Assembly (NCBI GenBank): GCA_964446955.1
Contig: CAYUQJ010000001.1
Coordinates: forward strand, 186,001 to 250,000
Direction: 5' to 3'
Length of the DNA stretch: 64,000 nt
Origin: Leptolinea sp964446955
Lineage (GTDB): Bacteria; Chloroflexota; Anaerolineae; Anaerolineales; Anaerolineaceae
Shown: positions 36,303-44,873 of the stretch, in pieces
How positions within the stretch are numbered: position 1 is the stretch's first letter
Layout: each line of letters starts with the position of its first letter
The notes under the pieces: generated by a model
What the model saw: only the letters and a program-made list of their open reading frames with translations
The model's database searches: none
What the model was told of the DNA's origin: nothing
Position numbers and translations under genes: made by a program

Positions 36303-36669
36303 GATAGTCCTCGAGAATTTGAGATAAAAAAACCGGATCCTGTAATTTGTGAATCAGATATTTAACATCCTCCAGAAGATCAGACCCGATGTTTAGATTA
36401 TGGTTTTGATCTACAGACAACATCAGATTTGCGCATATAGATGTCACATCTTCCGGAAGTTTATGCGCCGTTAAGGCCTGCCTTATTCCAGCAAGGGTAG
36501 GTGTACTACTCAAACCGGATGCAAGGAACACCTTCCCGGCGGCACGGCGAGCGCAAACACGTGCTTTCCCTTCAAAACCGGCTTCCCTGGCTTTGAAGGC
36601 ATTATTCAACTCTTCCTGCGCGTCATTCCAAAATGATTTTTGCGGCTTCGATGTAGAGGGTTTATTCAT
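36295..36669 (-). CDS. Unrecognised helical protein (124 aa)
   Basis: I do not recognise a family with confidence. The protein is predicted mostly helical and soluble, with an Ala/Arg-rich segment GKARVCARRAAG near residue 35 and a C-terminal part VKYLIHKLQDPVF. The shape recalls HEPN-like four-helix proteins, but the usual RX4-6H motif is absent, so I do not assign it. Its overlap of eight bases with the glutaredoxin-like gene suggests translational coupling, and it is the first gene of the two-gene unit. Confidence 0.6.
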   Translation of the reverse strand: MNKPSTSKPQKSFWNDAQEELNNAFKAREAGFEGKARVCARRAAGKVFLASGLSSTPTLAGIRQALTAHKLPEDVTSICANLMLSVDQNHNLNIGSDLLEDVKYLIHKLQDPVFLSQILEDYHG

Positions 36670-37013
36670 TATGAATGTTCCATCACTTTCAATGATACAT
36701 TGAAATCAGTCATTGATACATCCGTCAGGAGTTGATCTGAAAATCTAAACATATTCCATTTAGATGGATCAATACAGTAATGAATTCCATTGCAAAAATC
36801 GGGTTGTGTATTTGTATAACACATAACGGATAACCCTCAGATCAGGACAACCAAGAAGACCAATGTGATGAATCAACCGATAAAGGAAAGCCATTTTGTA
36901 TAGGTATGATCTGAGAATACTTATTTAGAAAGTAAGATGATCCGTTAAATAATCCAAGATGGTTGTGTTGTTTTAGATTGTCAGGAATTTGATTATCGGG
37001 TTATCGATATCGT
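36670..37013. other. AT-rich intergenic gap, no gene seen
   Basis: About 345 bases between two minus-strand genes. I see only very short open frames (one of 20 codons from 36762), no tRNA, no long repeat and no terminator for the upstream direction. Promoter elements for the 124-residue gene must lie here, but I cannot single one out. Confidence 0.5.
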
Positions 37014-37047
37014 TAAAAAGAAAATGGCCTGAGTTTTCCCAGGCCAT
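37014..37047 (-). terminator. Rho-independent terminator of the DUF4870 gene
   Basis: On the minus strand ATGGCCTG / CAGGCCAT (8 bp) with an 8-base loop, followed by TTTTCTTTTT. It starts 18 bases after the stop. Confidence 0.85.
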
Positions 37048-37064
37048 AATTCTACTAAGTTAGA

Positions 37065-37403
37065 TCAGGAAAGCCAGCCCTGATTTTTGCAGAAATCTGT
37101 TACCAGGGGGATAACTGACCACTCGCCCTGATAGGCTTTGATTGCCAGATAGATGGCATAAATACCGAGCAATCCGGCTAAACAACCCGGGATTACCAGG
37201 AAGGATAGGAGCGCCATGATAAGAATCAATATACCAATGGCTAGTCCCTGAACAGCGCAGTATTTAACGAAAGGACGTGCTTTCTTGTCTTCCATCAATA
37301 ACACGATGATGGGAACGATCGGGGTTAATAGATAGGAAAGTAATCCCCATAATTTATCGTCACTGGTCACATCGCTACCGGGCACATATGTCTGATTTGC
37401 CAT
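37065..37403 (-). CDS. DUF4870 family membrane protein
   Basis: A 112-residue protein with about three helices. Family marks: DKLWGLLSYLLTPIVPIIVLLM, then KARPFVKYCAVQGLA (the conserved 'fvkfHa.Qs' region) and a final helix followed by AYQGEW. DUF4870 proteins are small membrane proteins of unknown role, some Tic20-like in fold. It stands alone with its own promoter and terminator and a good AGGAG ribosome binding site. Confidence 0.87.
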   Translation of the reverse strand: MANQTYVPGSDVTSDDKLWGLLSYLLTPIVPIIVLLMEDKKARPFVKYCAVQGLAIGILILIMALLSFLVIPGCLAGLLGIYAIYLAIKAYQGEWSVIPLVTDFCKNQGWLS

Positions 37404-37439
37404 GTTTGTATCTCCTTCATTTAATTTAATGTTAGTTTA

Positions 37440-37467
37440 ATTTTACAACAGATCGCCCATAATGCAA
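37440..37467 (-). promoter_or_regulatory. Promoter of the DUF4870 gene
   Basis: On the minus strand TTGCAT (37467-37462), 16-base spacer and TAAAAT (37445-37440), 36 bases before the ATG. Confidence 0.55.
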
Positions 37468-37528
37468 TACGCGGGGACATCCTATTTGAAAACCCAGATG
37501 GAAAAAATCAGGGATAACCTTTCGATTA

Positions 37529-37537
37529 TGTTAAAAT
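37529..37537 (+). promoter_or_regulatory. Extended -10 promoter of fmt, apparently leaderless
   Basis: TGT-TAAAAT then seven bases to ATG 37545. The expected start of transcription falls on or next to the A of the ATG, so the mRNA would have no leader or ribosome binding site. Confidence 0.6.
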
Positions 37538-37544
37538 CGTCAGA

Positions 37545-38462
37545 ATGACTCCGAAAATTGTTTTCATGGGTTCACCGGAATTAGCCCGGACGATACTTGC
37601 GCAAGTTGCATCGCGCTTTGATGTCTATGGAGTGGTCACACAGCCTGACAGGCCGGCAGGGCGGGGAAAACATTTGACACCACCTCCAGTCAAAGTACTG
37701 GCAGAGGAATTGGGTTGCCGCATCATGCAACCAGAAAAGCTTCGACTGCCGGAAAACTTCGCATTATTGCAAGAATGGGCTCCGGATATTATCCTTGTGG
37801 CTGCGTACGGGCAGATACTCCGGCAGAATGTGCTGGAACTTCCACCTCTGGGTTGTGTGAATGTTCACGCTTCATTATTGCCTCGCTGGCGGGGAGCGGC
37901 GCCCATTCAAGCTGCCATTATGAACGGCGATACAGTTACCGGTGTATGTATCATGAAGATGGACACGGGAATTGACACCGGACCGGTTTATGCCTCCCGC
38001 GAGGTATCCATTGAGCCGGTGGATAATTCCCTGACCCTTTCGGAAAAATTAGCCGAAACCGGAGGACAATTGTTACTGGAAACACTCCCATCCATCATTT
38101 CTGGAACTGCCATAGCCAAACCACAGCAAGAAACTGGAGCTACATACGCGTCGATGCTAAAAAAGGAAGATGGATATTTGGATTTTTCTATATCAGCCCG
38201 CGATCTGTTTAACAAAGTCCGGGCATTGTATCCCTGGCCGGGTACCTATATGCTTCTCGAAGGTCTACCTTTGAAAGTCCATCGGGCTGGGTTGGTAAAG
38301 GGAATCAATAAACCAGTTGGAACACGATTTGTCCATGACAATCGGCCTGCTGTCATGTGCAGGGATGGCGCCCTATTGCTGGAAGAAGTTCAACCAGCCG
38401 GCAAGAAGCCCATGGATGGCCGGCTGTTTCTGAACGGCGCAAGAAATTGGGAAGGAGTCTGA
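37545..38462 (+). CDS. fmt: Methionyl-tRNA formyltransferase
   Basis: Formylates the initiator Met-tRNA with 10-formyl-THF so that translation can start. The 305-residue protein has the catalytic segment NVHASLLPRWRGAAPI (Asn and His near residues 107-109), the catalytic Asp in KMDTGIDTGPV, and a C-terminal beta-barrel domain that binds tRNA from about residue 205. Length is normal. It lies 4 bases before the ketopantoate-reductase-like gene. Its need for formyl-THF links it to the one-carbon genes elsewhere in the window. No def (deformylase) gene is adjacent. Confidence 0.96.
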   Translation: MTPKIVFMGSPELARTILAQVASRFDVYGVVTQPDRPAGRGKHLTPPPVKVLAEELGCRIMQPEKLRLPENFALLQEWAPDIILVAAYGQILRQNVLELPPLGCVNVHASLLPRWRGAAPIQAAIMNGDTVTGVCIMKMDTGIDTGPVYASREVSIEPVDNSLTLSEKLAETGGQLLLETLPSIISGTAIAKPQQETGATYASMLKKEDGYLDFSISARDLFNKVRALYPWPGTYMLLEGLPLKVHRAGLVKGINKPVGTRFVHDNRPAVMCRDGALLLEEVQPAGKKPMDGRLFLNGARNWEGV

Positions 38463-38466
38463 CAGC

Positions 38467-39492
38467 ATGCGTATTCTGATGTTCGGCGCGGGAGCGATAG
38501 GTTCCTATATTGGCGGAAGTCTTGCCCTGGCGGGAGAGGATGTCGTTTTCTTCGAACGTGAAGATGTTGCCGTACAGTTGAGAAGAACGGGGATTATCCT
38601 GGGACTTCCGGATGGCGAAAAAAAACTACAAAACCCTGTGATCTTTTCAACCCTATCGGAAGTTTTTCAGAGTGGGAATTTTGACCTGTCCATTCTGGCG
38701 GTGAAAGGATTTGACACAGCCGGTGTTCTATCTCTTTTGCAACAATTTAAAGAAAAAATGCCACCTGTTCTATGTCTGCAAAATGGCGTGGAGAATGAAG
38801 ATGCTATTGCATCTCTTCTGGGGAGTGATCGTGTTATCCGCGGGACGGTTACAACGGCTATTGGCAGGCGAGGGCCTGGGAATATCATCGTTGAGAAATT
38901 CAGAGGCACGGGAATTGAAATCTCACATCCAATCTCTCCCAGGGTATTAAATGCTTGCAATATAGCCGGGTTGGGAATGCGTGGTTACAAAAATGGCCTG
39001 GCCATGAAATGGTCGAAAATGTTGACAAACCTTATGGCAAATGCCACTTCGGCCATATTGAACTGGCCGGCCGGGAAAGTTTATGCCCATCCGGGGGTAT
39101 TTGACCTGGAACAAAGACAGCTTAAGGAAATATTATCGGTTATGGATGGGAAAAAGATACCAGTTGTAGATCTTCCGGGAACACCGGTAAGACTGCTGGC
39201 GTTTGGGATTCGCTACCTTCCGGCAGCCATTATTAAGCCATTGCTGGTAAAAGCGGTAGGTGGCGGCCGTGGGGCAAAGATGCCAAGCTTCCATATCGAC
39301 CTCTATCAGGGCCGCGGTCAGAGTGAGGTGGACTGGTTGAATGGCGCTGTGGTACGTGCCGGGCGGGAAGTAAACGTCAAAACGCCTGTCAACGAAATGC
39401 TAACCACTACACTTCTAAAACTGACATCCGGAGAATGGAAAAAGGAAGAGTTTGACGGGAACCCGGAAAAGCTGCTTGCCCTTCTCAAGTAG
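38467..39492 (+). CDS. 2-dehydropantoate 2-reductase family protein
   Basis: A 341-residue NAD(P)H-dependent reductase of the PanE/ApbA family: Rossmann motif GAGAIGSYIGG at residues 7-17, LCLQNGVENE in the cofactor region, and a helical C-terminal domain with KWSKMLTNLMANATSAI (the catalytic Lys region) and PSFHIDLYQGRGQSEVDWLNGAVV. PanE makes pantoate for coenzyme A from ketopantoate. The family also includes enzymes with other ketoacid substrates, so panE is not certain. Its last eight bases overlap the end of mutS on the other strand. Confidence 0.88.
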   Translation: MRILMFGAGAIGSYIGGSLALAGEDVVFFEREDVAVQLRRTGIILGLPDGEKKLQNPVIFSTLSEVFQSGNFDLSILAVKGFDTAGVLSLLQQFKEKMPPVLCLQNGVENEDAIASLLGSDRVIRGTVTTAIGRRGPGNIIVEKFRGTGIEISHPISPRVLNACNIAGLGMRGYKNGLAMKWSKMLTNLMANATSAILNWPAGKVYAHPGVFDLEQRQLKEILSVMDGKKIPVVDLPGTPVRLLAFGIRYLPAAIIKPLLVKAVGGGRGAKMPSFHIDLYQGRGQSEVDWLNGAVVRAGREVNVKTPVNEMLTTTLLKLTSGEWKKEEFDGNPEKLLALLK

Positions 39493-42073
39493 GTTTTGCT
39501 GACTTTCCATTGTCAGCATATTTTTTCTGCCACTCAAAGAGTTTATTCAGCGCTTCAAGCGGTGAAATGGTAACAAGGTCCAATATACGAAGTTCATCCA
39601 CCAGCGGATTGGTTTCAGGAAACAGCGCCATTTGTTGAGATGTGGACCCGCTGATATTGACGGCTTTTCCGGATGATGCTTCAAGTTCGCCCAGTATTTC
39701 ATTGGCGCGTTGAATGACCGGTTTGGGTAAACCGGCCAGTTGACCTACGTGAATGCCATATGAGCGGTCAGTCCCACCGGGGACGATTTTGTGGAGGAAG
39801 ACAACCGAGTTTTCCACCTCTGTCACGGCCACGTTGAAGTTTTGTATGCCGGGCAACAAATCGGCAAGCTGGGTTAGTTCGTGATAATGGGTGGCGAAAA
39901 GGGTGCGTGACCGCAACTCTGGATGATTGTGAATATGTTCAACTACAGCCCATGCGATGGATAATCCATCGTAGGTACTGGTTCCCCGACCGATCTCATC
40001 CAGAACCAGCAGGCTTTTTGTTGTGGCATGATGGAGGATATTGGCCGTTTCCACCATCTCAACCATGAAGGTTGATTGACCGGCGTGGATCTCGTCCTGC
40101 GCGCCAATGCGTGTAAAAATGCGATCCACCAGACCAATTCGAGCAGATGAGGCAGGGACAAAAGAACCCATTTGCGCCATTAGAACGATCAACGCAACCT
40201 GACGCAGGAATGTGCTTTTACCGCTCATATTTGGCCCGGTGATTACGCGAACGATCTCATCAGAACCGAATACAGTATCGTTGGGAATAAACCGGTCGCC
40301 TGATAATGTGTGCTCCACAACGGGGTGACGGCCGTCGATGATCTCGAGTGTAGTATCAGGTAATAATTCCGGGCAAACATACTGATTGGTTACAGCTATT
40401 TCCGCCAGTGAAGCTGTAACATCAAGAATGCCAATCGCCTGGGCTGTTTTGAGCAGTTTAATTGAATTGGAGGCAAGGTTGCGACATACCTCGCGGAATA
40501 ACCTTCCTTCAACTTCCCGTATTCGTTCCTCCGCATTCAGAACAAGGGTTTCATACTCTTTCATCTCCGGAGTGATGTAACGTTCCGCGTTTACCAGTGT
40601 TTGCTTACGGATGTATTCCGGTGGAACGCCGCCGGTATTGCTGTGCGTGATCTCTATGTAATACCCGAAGACCTTGTTGTAACCTACTTTCAGAGTTTTA
40701 ATTCCTGTCCGTTCACGTTCCACCTGTTCCAGGTTGGCGATCCATTCGCGGGCATCACGTGACGAGTGGATAATGTTATCCAGCTCGGCGGAGTATCCGG
40801 CCCGGATAATGCCGGTGTTTTGCAACGTGGCCGGGGGATCATCGCTGATGGCTTCCTCCAACAGCACGAGTTCATAGGGACAGGGATCCAGATCTTTCAG
40901 AATGGACTGAATTGAGTCATTCACATTGGATAGAACGTTTCGCAATTCAGGTATGGAACGCAGATTAGCTCTGATTGCCGTGAGATCGCGTGGCTGGGCT
41001 GACCCGGCTGAAACCCGGTTTACCAGCCTTTCAAGGTCAGATATGCTGTGTAAAGCCTGCCGGAATTCTTTGCGGACCAGTCCATTCTCAACGAACCATT
41101 TGACGCATGACTGTCTGACTTGAATCGCAGGAATATCCAGAAGGGGCTTACTCACCCATGAGCGGATGAGACGATGCCCCATAGGGGTTATGGTATCGTC
41201 TAACACCGAAAGAAGTGAGCCTTCTACAATTCCACCGCGGATGGTTTCTGTCAATTCAAGGTTGCGGCGGGTTGATACATCCAGCAGCATGGATGAATCA
41301 AGCTGGTAGGTGTGTATGGAAGTAAGTAACTGAAGAGCGGCCGGTTGCGTATCCTGCAGGTATTGAAGCAATGCTCCGGCCGCCTGTATCGCGAGAGACA
41401 TGCCCCTTAACCCAAAACCATCCAGAGTCGTTGCTTGAAATTGCTTTTTCAGAGCTTCCTGTGTACGGCCGGTCTCAAAGCGCCATGCCGGCAATGTTGT
41501 TTGATGAAACGCTATCTGGTTGGAGTAGGTGCAATCAGTGGGAAGGATGACTTCCGAAGGCTGGAGACGGGCCAATTCAGCCCGGATGCGGGTTAGATGG
41601 TCGAACCCAGTCCATTCTGTTGTGGCAAATTCTCCGGTGGAGATATCAGCGTATGACAGACCGGCTCCATTCTCTGATATGAACAGGGATGCCAGATAGT
41701 TATTACGGTCCCCTTTTAATAAGGATGGTTCCAGTAAAGTACCCGGAGTCACCACCCGGGTAACCTCGCGGGGGAAAAGCCCTTTTACCGGCTGGTCTCC
41801 CACCTGTTCGCAGATGGCTACGTGGTAGCCGCGTTCAATGAGTCGTGAAAGATAATTCTCAGCAGCATGATAGGGAATACCGGCCATGGGAATTCTCATC
41901 CCCTTGGCGACATTGCGCGAGGTAAGGACAATGTCCAATTCACGCGATGTGGTCTCAGCATCCGAGTCAAATGTTTCGTAAAAATCCCCGAGCCGGAAAA
42001 ACAGGATGGCATCGGGGTATTTTTTCTTTATATCCAGATATTGTTGGCGGATTGGAGTTACATCTTCAGACAT
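39485..42073 (-). CDS. mutS: DNA mismatch repair protein MutS
   Basis: An 862-residue MutS with the mismatch-reading Phe-X-Glu motif in GDFYETF near residue 31, connector and clamp domains, the Walker A GPNMSGKST at residues 613-621, Walker B LVLDEIGRGTS and the His loop ATHYHEL, and a short C-terminal helical tail. It recognises mispairs and small loops and starts repair with MutL, which is not encoded here. It follows the zinc-ribbon gene by eight bases. Its 3' end overlaps the converging ketopantoate-reductase-like gene by eight bases. Confidence 0.97.
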   Translation of the reverse strand: MSEDVTPIRQQYLDIKKKYPDAILFFRLGDFYETFDSDAETTSRELDIVLTSRNVAKGMRIPMAGIPYHAAENYLSRLIERGYHVAICEQVGDQPVKGLFPREVTRVVTPGTLLEPSLLKGDRNNYLASLFISENGAGLSYADISTGEFATTEWTGFDHLTRIRAELARLQPSEVILPTDCTYSNQIAFHQTTLPAWRFETGRTQEALKKQFQATTLDGFGLRGMSLAIQAAGALLQYLQDTQPAALQLLTSIHTYQLDSSMLLDVSTRRNLELTETIRGGIVEGSLLSVLDDTITPMGHRLIRSWVSKPLLDIPAIQVRQSCVKWFVENGLVRKEFRQALHSISDLERLVNRVSAGSAQPRDLTAIRANLRSIPELRNVLSNVNDSIQSILKDLDPCPYELVLLEEAISDDPPATLQNTGIIRAGYSAELDNIIHSSRDAREWIANLEQVERERTGIKTLKVGYNKVFGYYIEITHSNTGGVPPEYIRKQTLVNAERYITPEMKEYETLVLNAEERIREVEGRLFREVCRNLASNSIKLLKTAQAIGILDVTASLAEIAVTNQYVCPELLPDTTLEIIDGRHPVVEHTLSGDRFIPNDTVFGSDEIVRVITGPNMSGKSTFLRQVALIVLMAQMGSFVPASSARIGLVDRIFTRIGAQDEIHAGQSTFMVEMVETANILHHATTKSLLVLDEIGRGTSTYDGLSIAWAVVEHIHNHPELRSRTLFATHYHELTQLADLLPGIQNFNVAVTEVENSVVFLHKIVPGGTDRSYGIHVGQLAGLPKPVIQRANEILGELEASSGKAVNISGSTSQQMALFPETNPLVDELRILDLVTISPLEALNKLFEWQKKYADNGKSAKPT

Positions 42074-42081
42074 TCAATGAT

Positions 42082-42729
42082 CTATTCGACTTTGGCGCCA
42101 CATTCTCCACAGAACTTCGCGTTTGGCTGTAATAAAGCTCCGCATTGTGTACAATGGGCTGTTTTTTTCAACGGTTCCCCGCAATTCGGGCAGAATTTGG
42201 CATTAGTGGCCAGCGGTGCATTGCATTTGGGACAGGTGGCTCTTATGGTTTCTCGCCAGTTGCCTTCTGAAAGTTTTTTATCTTCGGCACTCATGGCTGC
42301 ATGAGCCCATACTTCTTCTACAGAGCGTGATGCCTGCGCGGCAGACATTTCCACACCCAGATCCGGAGCGCAATTCTTGCACAGACCTCTTTTTTCATTC
42401 CAACATTGTTTGCGGCATACCCATGCCTGACAACGGGGGCATTGGATAAACGATGGACGGATCTGTTCAACTGCTTTTTTGAAAGCTGCATCGCGGGCTG
42501 TTTGCCAATTCGCGCTTCTTACCTCTTCGCTGATATCCGCTGCCTGACCGAGTATTCCACCAAAAATATTGCTGGCTGTGTTCAATGCACTGGCTATTGT
42601 TCCAGTCGCGGAGGCTTGAAATGGTGTTCGATATCCGGTTCCACAGCGATCACAAATAAACTCAAACTGAAAACCGGTGTCTGTACTGAGATCATTGTAA
42701 TTACTTGTAAATTCTATCAATTCACTCAC
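42082..42729 (-). CDS. Zinc-ribbon protein
   Basis: A 215-residue protein full of Cys pairs: CDRCG near residue 26, CPRCQAWVCRKQCWNEKRGLCKNC in the middle, and at the C-terminus CPKC / CPNCG and CTQCG / CGECG, i.e. two zinc ribbons in tandem. A Gly/Ala-rich helix (residues 35-60) could touch a membrane. Such proteins often help recruit partners; the role is unknown. Start GTG 42729 with GGAGGGG upstream. It sits between scpA and mutS. A perfect 11-bp hairpin separates it from scpA, so it may be transcribed partly on its own. Confidence 0.75.
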   Translation of the reverse strand: MSELIEFTSNYNDLSTDTGFQFEFICDRCGTGYRTPFQASATGTIASALNTASNIFGGILGQAADISEEVRSANWQTARDAAFKKAVEQIRPSFIQCPRCQAWVCRKQCWNEKRGLCKNCAPDLGVEMSAAQASRSVEEVWAHAAMSAEDKKLSEGNWRETIRATCPKCNAPLATNAKFCPNCGEPLKKTAHCTQCGALLQPNAKFCGECGAKVE

Positions 42730-42783
42730 AAATACCCCTCCACACTGTGATGATGCATGACATAATCAAACATATATTTAATT

Positions 42784-42809
42784 ATAACATCGCACCATTG
42801 CGATGTTAT
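42784..42809 (-). terminator. Perfect hairpin over the scpA stop codon
   Basis: An 11-bp uninterrupted stem (ATAACATCGCA / TGCGATGTTAT) with a 4-base loop spans the last scpA codon and stop (42806-42808). The following minus-strand bases are AT-rich but not a T-run, so it is at best a weak terminator or a processing or stability element. Confidence 0.45.
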
Positions 42810-43573
42810 TCCCCGAATTCAGATATAGATTCCTCATCTATGGTCAATTCAAGGGGGCGAAGAGCAATGTCTGAAAAGAGAGCGCCCTGTTCTGCCTCAA
42901 TTACATGCCTCTTTACCAATTCAAGCATGGCCAGAAATGTCACAACCACTGACAATCGCGATGAATTGTCGCGAACCAATTCAAAGAAAGACGTTCGATC
43001 TTTTTCTTTAAAAATCGACAATATTCTGTGGATCCGTTCGCGGATCGTGATCTTCGGCGCGGCGACAACATCGGTAAGGGGAAGACTGGTCTTTCCAGAG
43101 AAGATATCCCGGGCCGCTTCCATCAACTTTTCCAGGGTAAGGTCAGAGAGATCAAGGCGTGGTTCAATTTTTGGCACCTGGGCGATATGCAGGTAAGTGT
43201 GAAATCCATGCTCTTCACGGTCAGCCAGGTAAAGTGATGCCAACTTGAATTTCTTGTAGGCAATCAACTGTCGGGCCAGTGCTTCACCCGGATCTTCCTC
43301 TTCCGGTTCGATAACCGGTGGTTTGGGAAGAAGAGCGGCCGATTTTATTTGAATTAATTTCGCGGCAATCACCAGGAATTCAGAAATATCTGCGGCGCGG
43401 ACGCCTTCCATTTTTTGAATATATGATAGGTATTGATCTGTGACCTGGGCTAACGCGAGACGGGTGATATCCAGTTCCGCTTTTTCGATTAAGGAAAGGA
43501 GGAGGTCCAGGGGACCTTCATAAACGGGAGTCGTTACCCTGTAAGAAGTCTGGTTGGAAAGATCAGAAGGCAT
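42806..43573 (-). CDS. scpA: Segregation and condensation protein A
   Basis: The kleisin subunit that bridges the heads of SMC in the bacterial condensin. The 255-residue protein has the N-terminal YEGPLDLLLSLIEKAELDI motif, LSYIQKM..VRAADISEFLVIAAKLIQIKS, and a C-terminal winged-helix part (FLAMLELVKRHVIEAEQ). Start ATG 43573 is supported by an extended -10 promoter 6 bases upstream; the longer frame to 43600 would run through the promoter. scpB, usually next to scpA, is not here. smc lies 2 kb away on the other strand. Confidence 0.94.
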   Translation of the reverse strand: MPSDLSNQTSYRVTTPVYEGPLDLLLSLIEKAELDITRLALAQVTDQYLSYIQKMEGVRAADISEFLVIAAKLIQIKSAALLPKPPVIEPEEEDPGEALARQLIAYKKFKLASLYLADREEHGFHTYLHIAQVPKIEPRLDLSDLTLEKLMEAARDIFSGKTSLPLTDVVAAPKITIRERIHRILSIFKEKDRTSFFELVRDNSSRLSVVVTFLAMLELVKRHVIEAEQGALFSDIALRPLELTIDEESISEFGE

Positions 43574-43579
43574 GAACGA

Positions 43580-43588
43580 ATTATAGCA
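43580..43588 (-). promoter_or_regulatory. Leaderless extended -10 promoter of scpA
   Basis: On the minus strand TGC-TATAAT (43588-43580), then six bases, then ATG 43573. A leaderless transcript is predicted. Confidence 0.65.
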
Positions 43589-43671
43589 AAAGGTGATCAA
43601 ACCGGCGGAAACATGCGTATAGGCAGAATGGAGTAAGTGTATTTTGCAGAATTATCCACAGACGAAACACG

Positions 43672-43677
43672 TATAAT
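43672..43677 (+). promoter_or_regulatory. -10 box of the threonine-synthase-like gene
   Basis: A perfect TATAAT 20 bases before ATG 43698, with an AGGAG between. The -35 is unclear. It is divergent to the scpA promoter, 84 bases away. Confidence 0.5.
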
Positions 43678-43697
43678 TAGAGACAGGAGAAATTCCG

Positions 43698-44795
43698 ATG
43701 GCAGACATTCGTTGCACGACTTGTGGAAATCCATATCCGGAAAACCATATTGTCCATGTTTGTGAGAAATGTCGGGGGATTTTTGATTTCGATACGGCTC
43801 CTTTCTTTGAAGATTCCAGAATCGATCGGAAACTACCCGGCATGTGGAAATACTGGCATAGTTTTTCACTTGATCCATCATCGCCGGTAATAACCCTGGG
43901 AGAAGGGGATACACCGTTGATTTGGGAGAATTCCGCCACAAAGGAGGTCGGTTTTAAATTGGAGAGTTTGAACCCAACCGGCTCATACAAGGATCGTGGT
44001 ACGGCAGTTCTGCTAAGTCAAATGGTTTTCCGAGGCGTGAAAACGTCTGTAGAGGATTCCAGTGGTAACGCAGGGGCTTCATTTGCCGCGTATTGCGCGC
44101 GGGCCGGTATAAAGGCCAGAGTGTTTGTACCGGAAGGTGCCTCCGGTCCAAAAACACGCCAGATCAAAGAATATGGCGCGGACCTGATCCGTGTTCCCGG
44201 TCCCCGATCAGAGGCTGCCAGGGCGGTTTTGAAATCTTTAGACAAAGACAGTGTTTATGGAAGTCACGCATACCTTCCATTTGGAATTCCAGGTATTGCC
44301 ACAATAGCATACGAGCTTTTTGAGCAAACCGGTGGGCAGGTCGGATCTGTTATTGCGCCTGCGGGACATGGGGCTTTATTACTGGGAATGATCAGAGGGT
44401 TTCAGGCAATCAAGAATGCGGGAAAGTGTTCCCGGTTACCATACTTCGTTGGTGTTCAGGCAGAGAATTGTTCACCCATGGCAATGCTTTACAACAGGCA
44501 GATCACAGACTACGCGGATGCGCCGGAAGGTATCACCCTGGCTGAAGGTGTTCGCGTCTCACGTCCTGTTCGAGGTTATGCCATAATAAAGGAGATGGGA
44601 GATGATGCGGGAGAAATAATCTCTATTGAAGAGGAAAAGATTATCACTGATATGAAAGAACTGTCAGAGATAGGGATCTATTCTGAGCCAACATCCGCAT
44701 TGGTCTGGTCAGCGTGTAAGAAACTTGAACAGAAATTGCCCCGGCCCATTATTCTCATAATTTCCGGGAACGGGTTAAAATACTATCCTACTTAA
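43698..44795 (+). CDS. Threonine synthase-like PLP enzyme
   Basis: A 365-residue fold-type II PLP enzyme with an N-terminal zinc-ribbon (CTTCG.PYP...CEKCRG, residues 6-29) as in one class of threonine synthase. PLP Lys is in NPTGSYKDRG near residue 100, SSGNAGAS binds the phosphate, and ISGNGLKYY closes the chain. Threonine synthase turns O-phosphohomoserine into threonine. Relatives (cysteate synthase, diaminopropionate-type lyases) share the fold, so I use a family-level name. Its own -10 box lies upstream; rnc follows after 78 bases. Confidence 0.83.
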   Translation: MADIRCTTCGNPYPENHIVHVCEKCRGIFDFDTAPFFEDSRIDRKLPGMWKYWHSFSLDPSSPVITLGEGDTPLIWENSATKEVGFKLESLNPTGSYKDRGTAVLLSQMVFRGVKTSVEDSSGNAGASFAAYCARAGIKARVFVPEGASGPKTRQIKEYGADLIRVPGPRSEAARAVLKSLDKDSVYGSHAYLPFGIPGIATIAYELFEQTGGQVGSVIAPAGHGALLLGMIRGFQAIKNAGKCSRLPYFVGVQAENCSPMAMLYNRQITDYADAPEGITLAEGVRVSRPVRGYAIIKEMGDDAGEIISIEEEKIITDMKELSEIGIYSEPTSALVWSACKKLEQKLPRPIILIISGNGLKYYPT

Positions 44796-44873
44796 TACAG
44801 AACTGATGGGCCGCAATCTACCTGACACGATTTTGTGAGGTGGCTTGCGCTCCAATAGTTCGGGAGGCCATTT

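Noticed and set aside
36670..37013. Small gene or RNA in the gap
   Set aside because: Only frames of about 20 codons without ribosome binding sites; no tRNA-like fold seen by eye.
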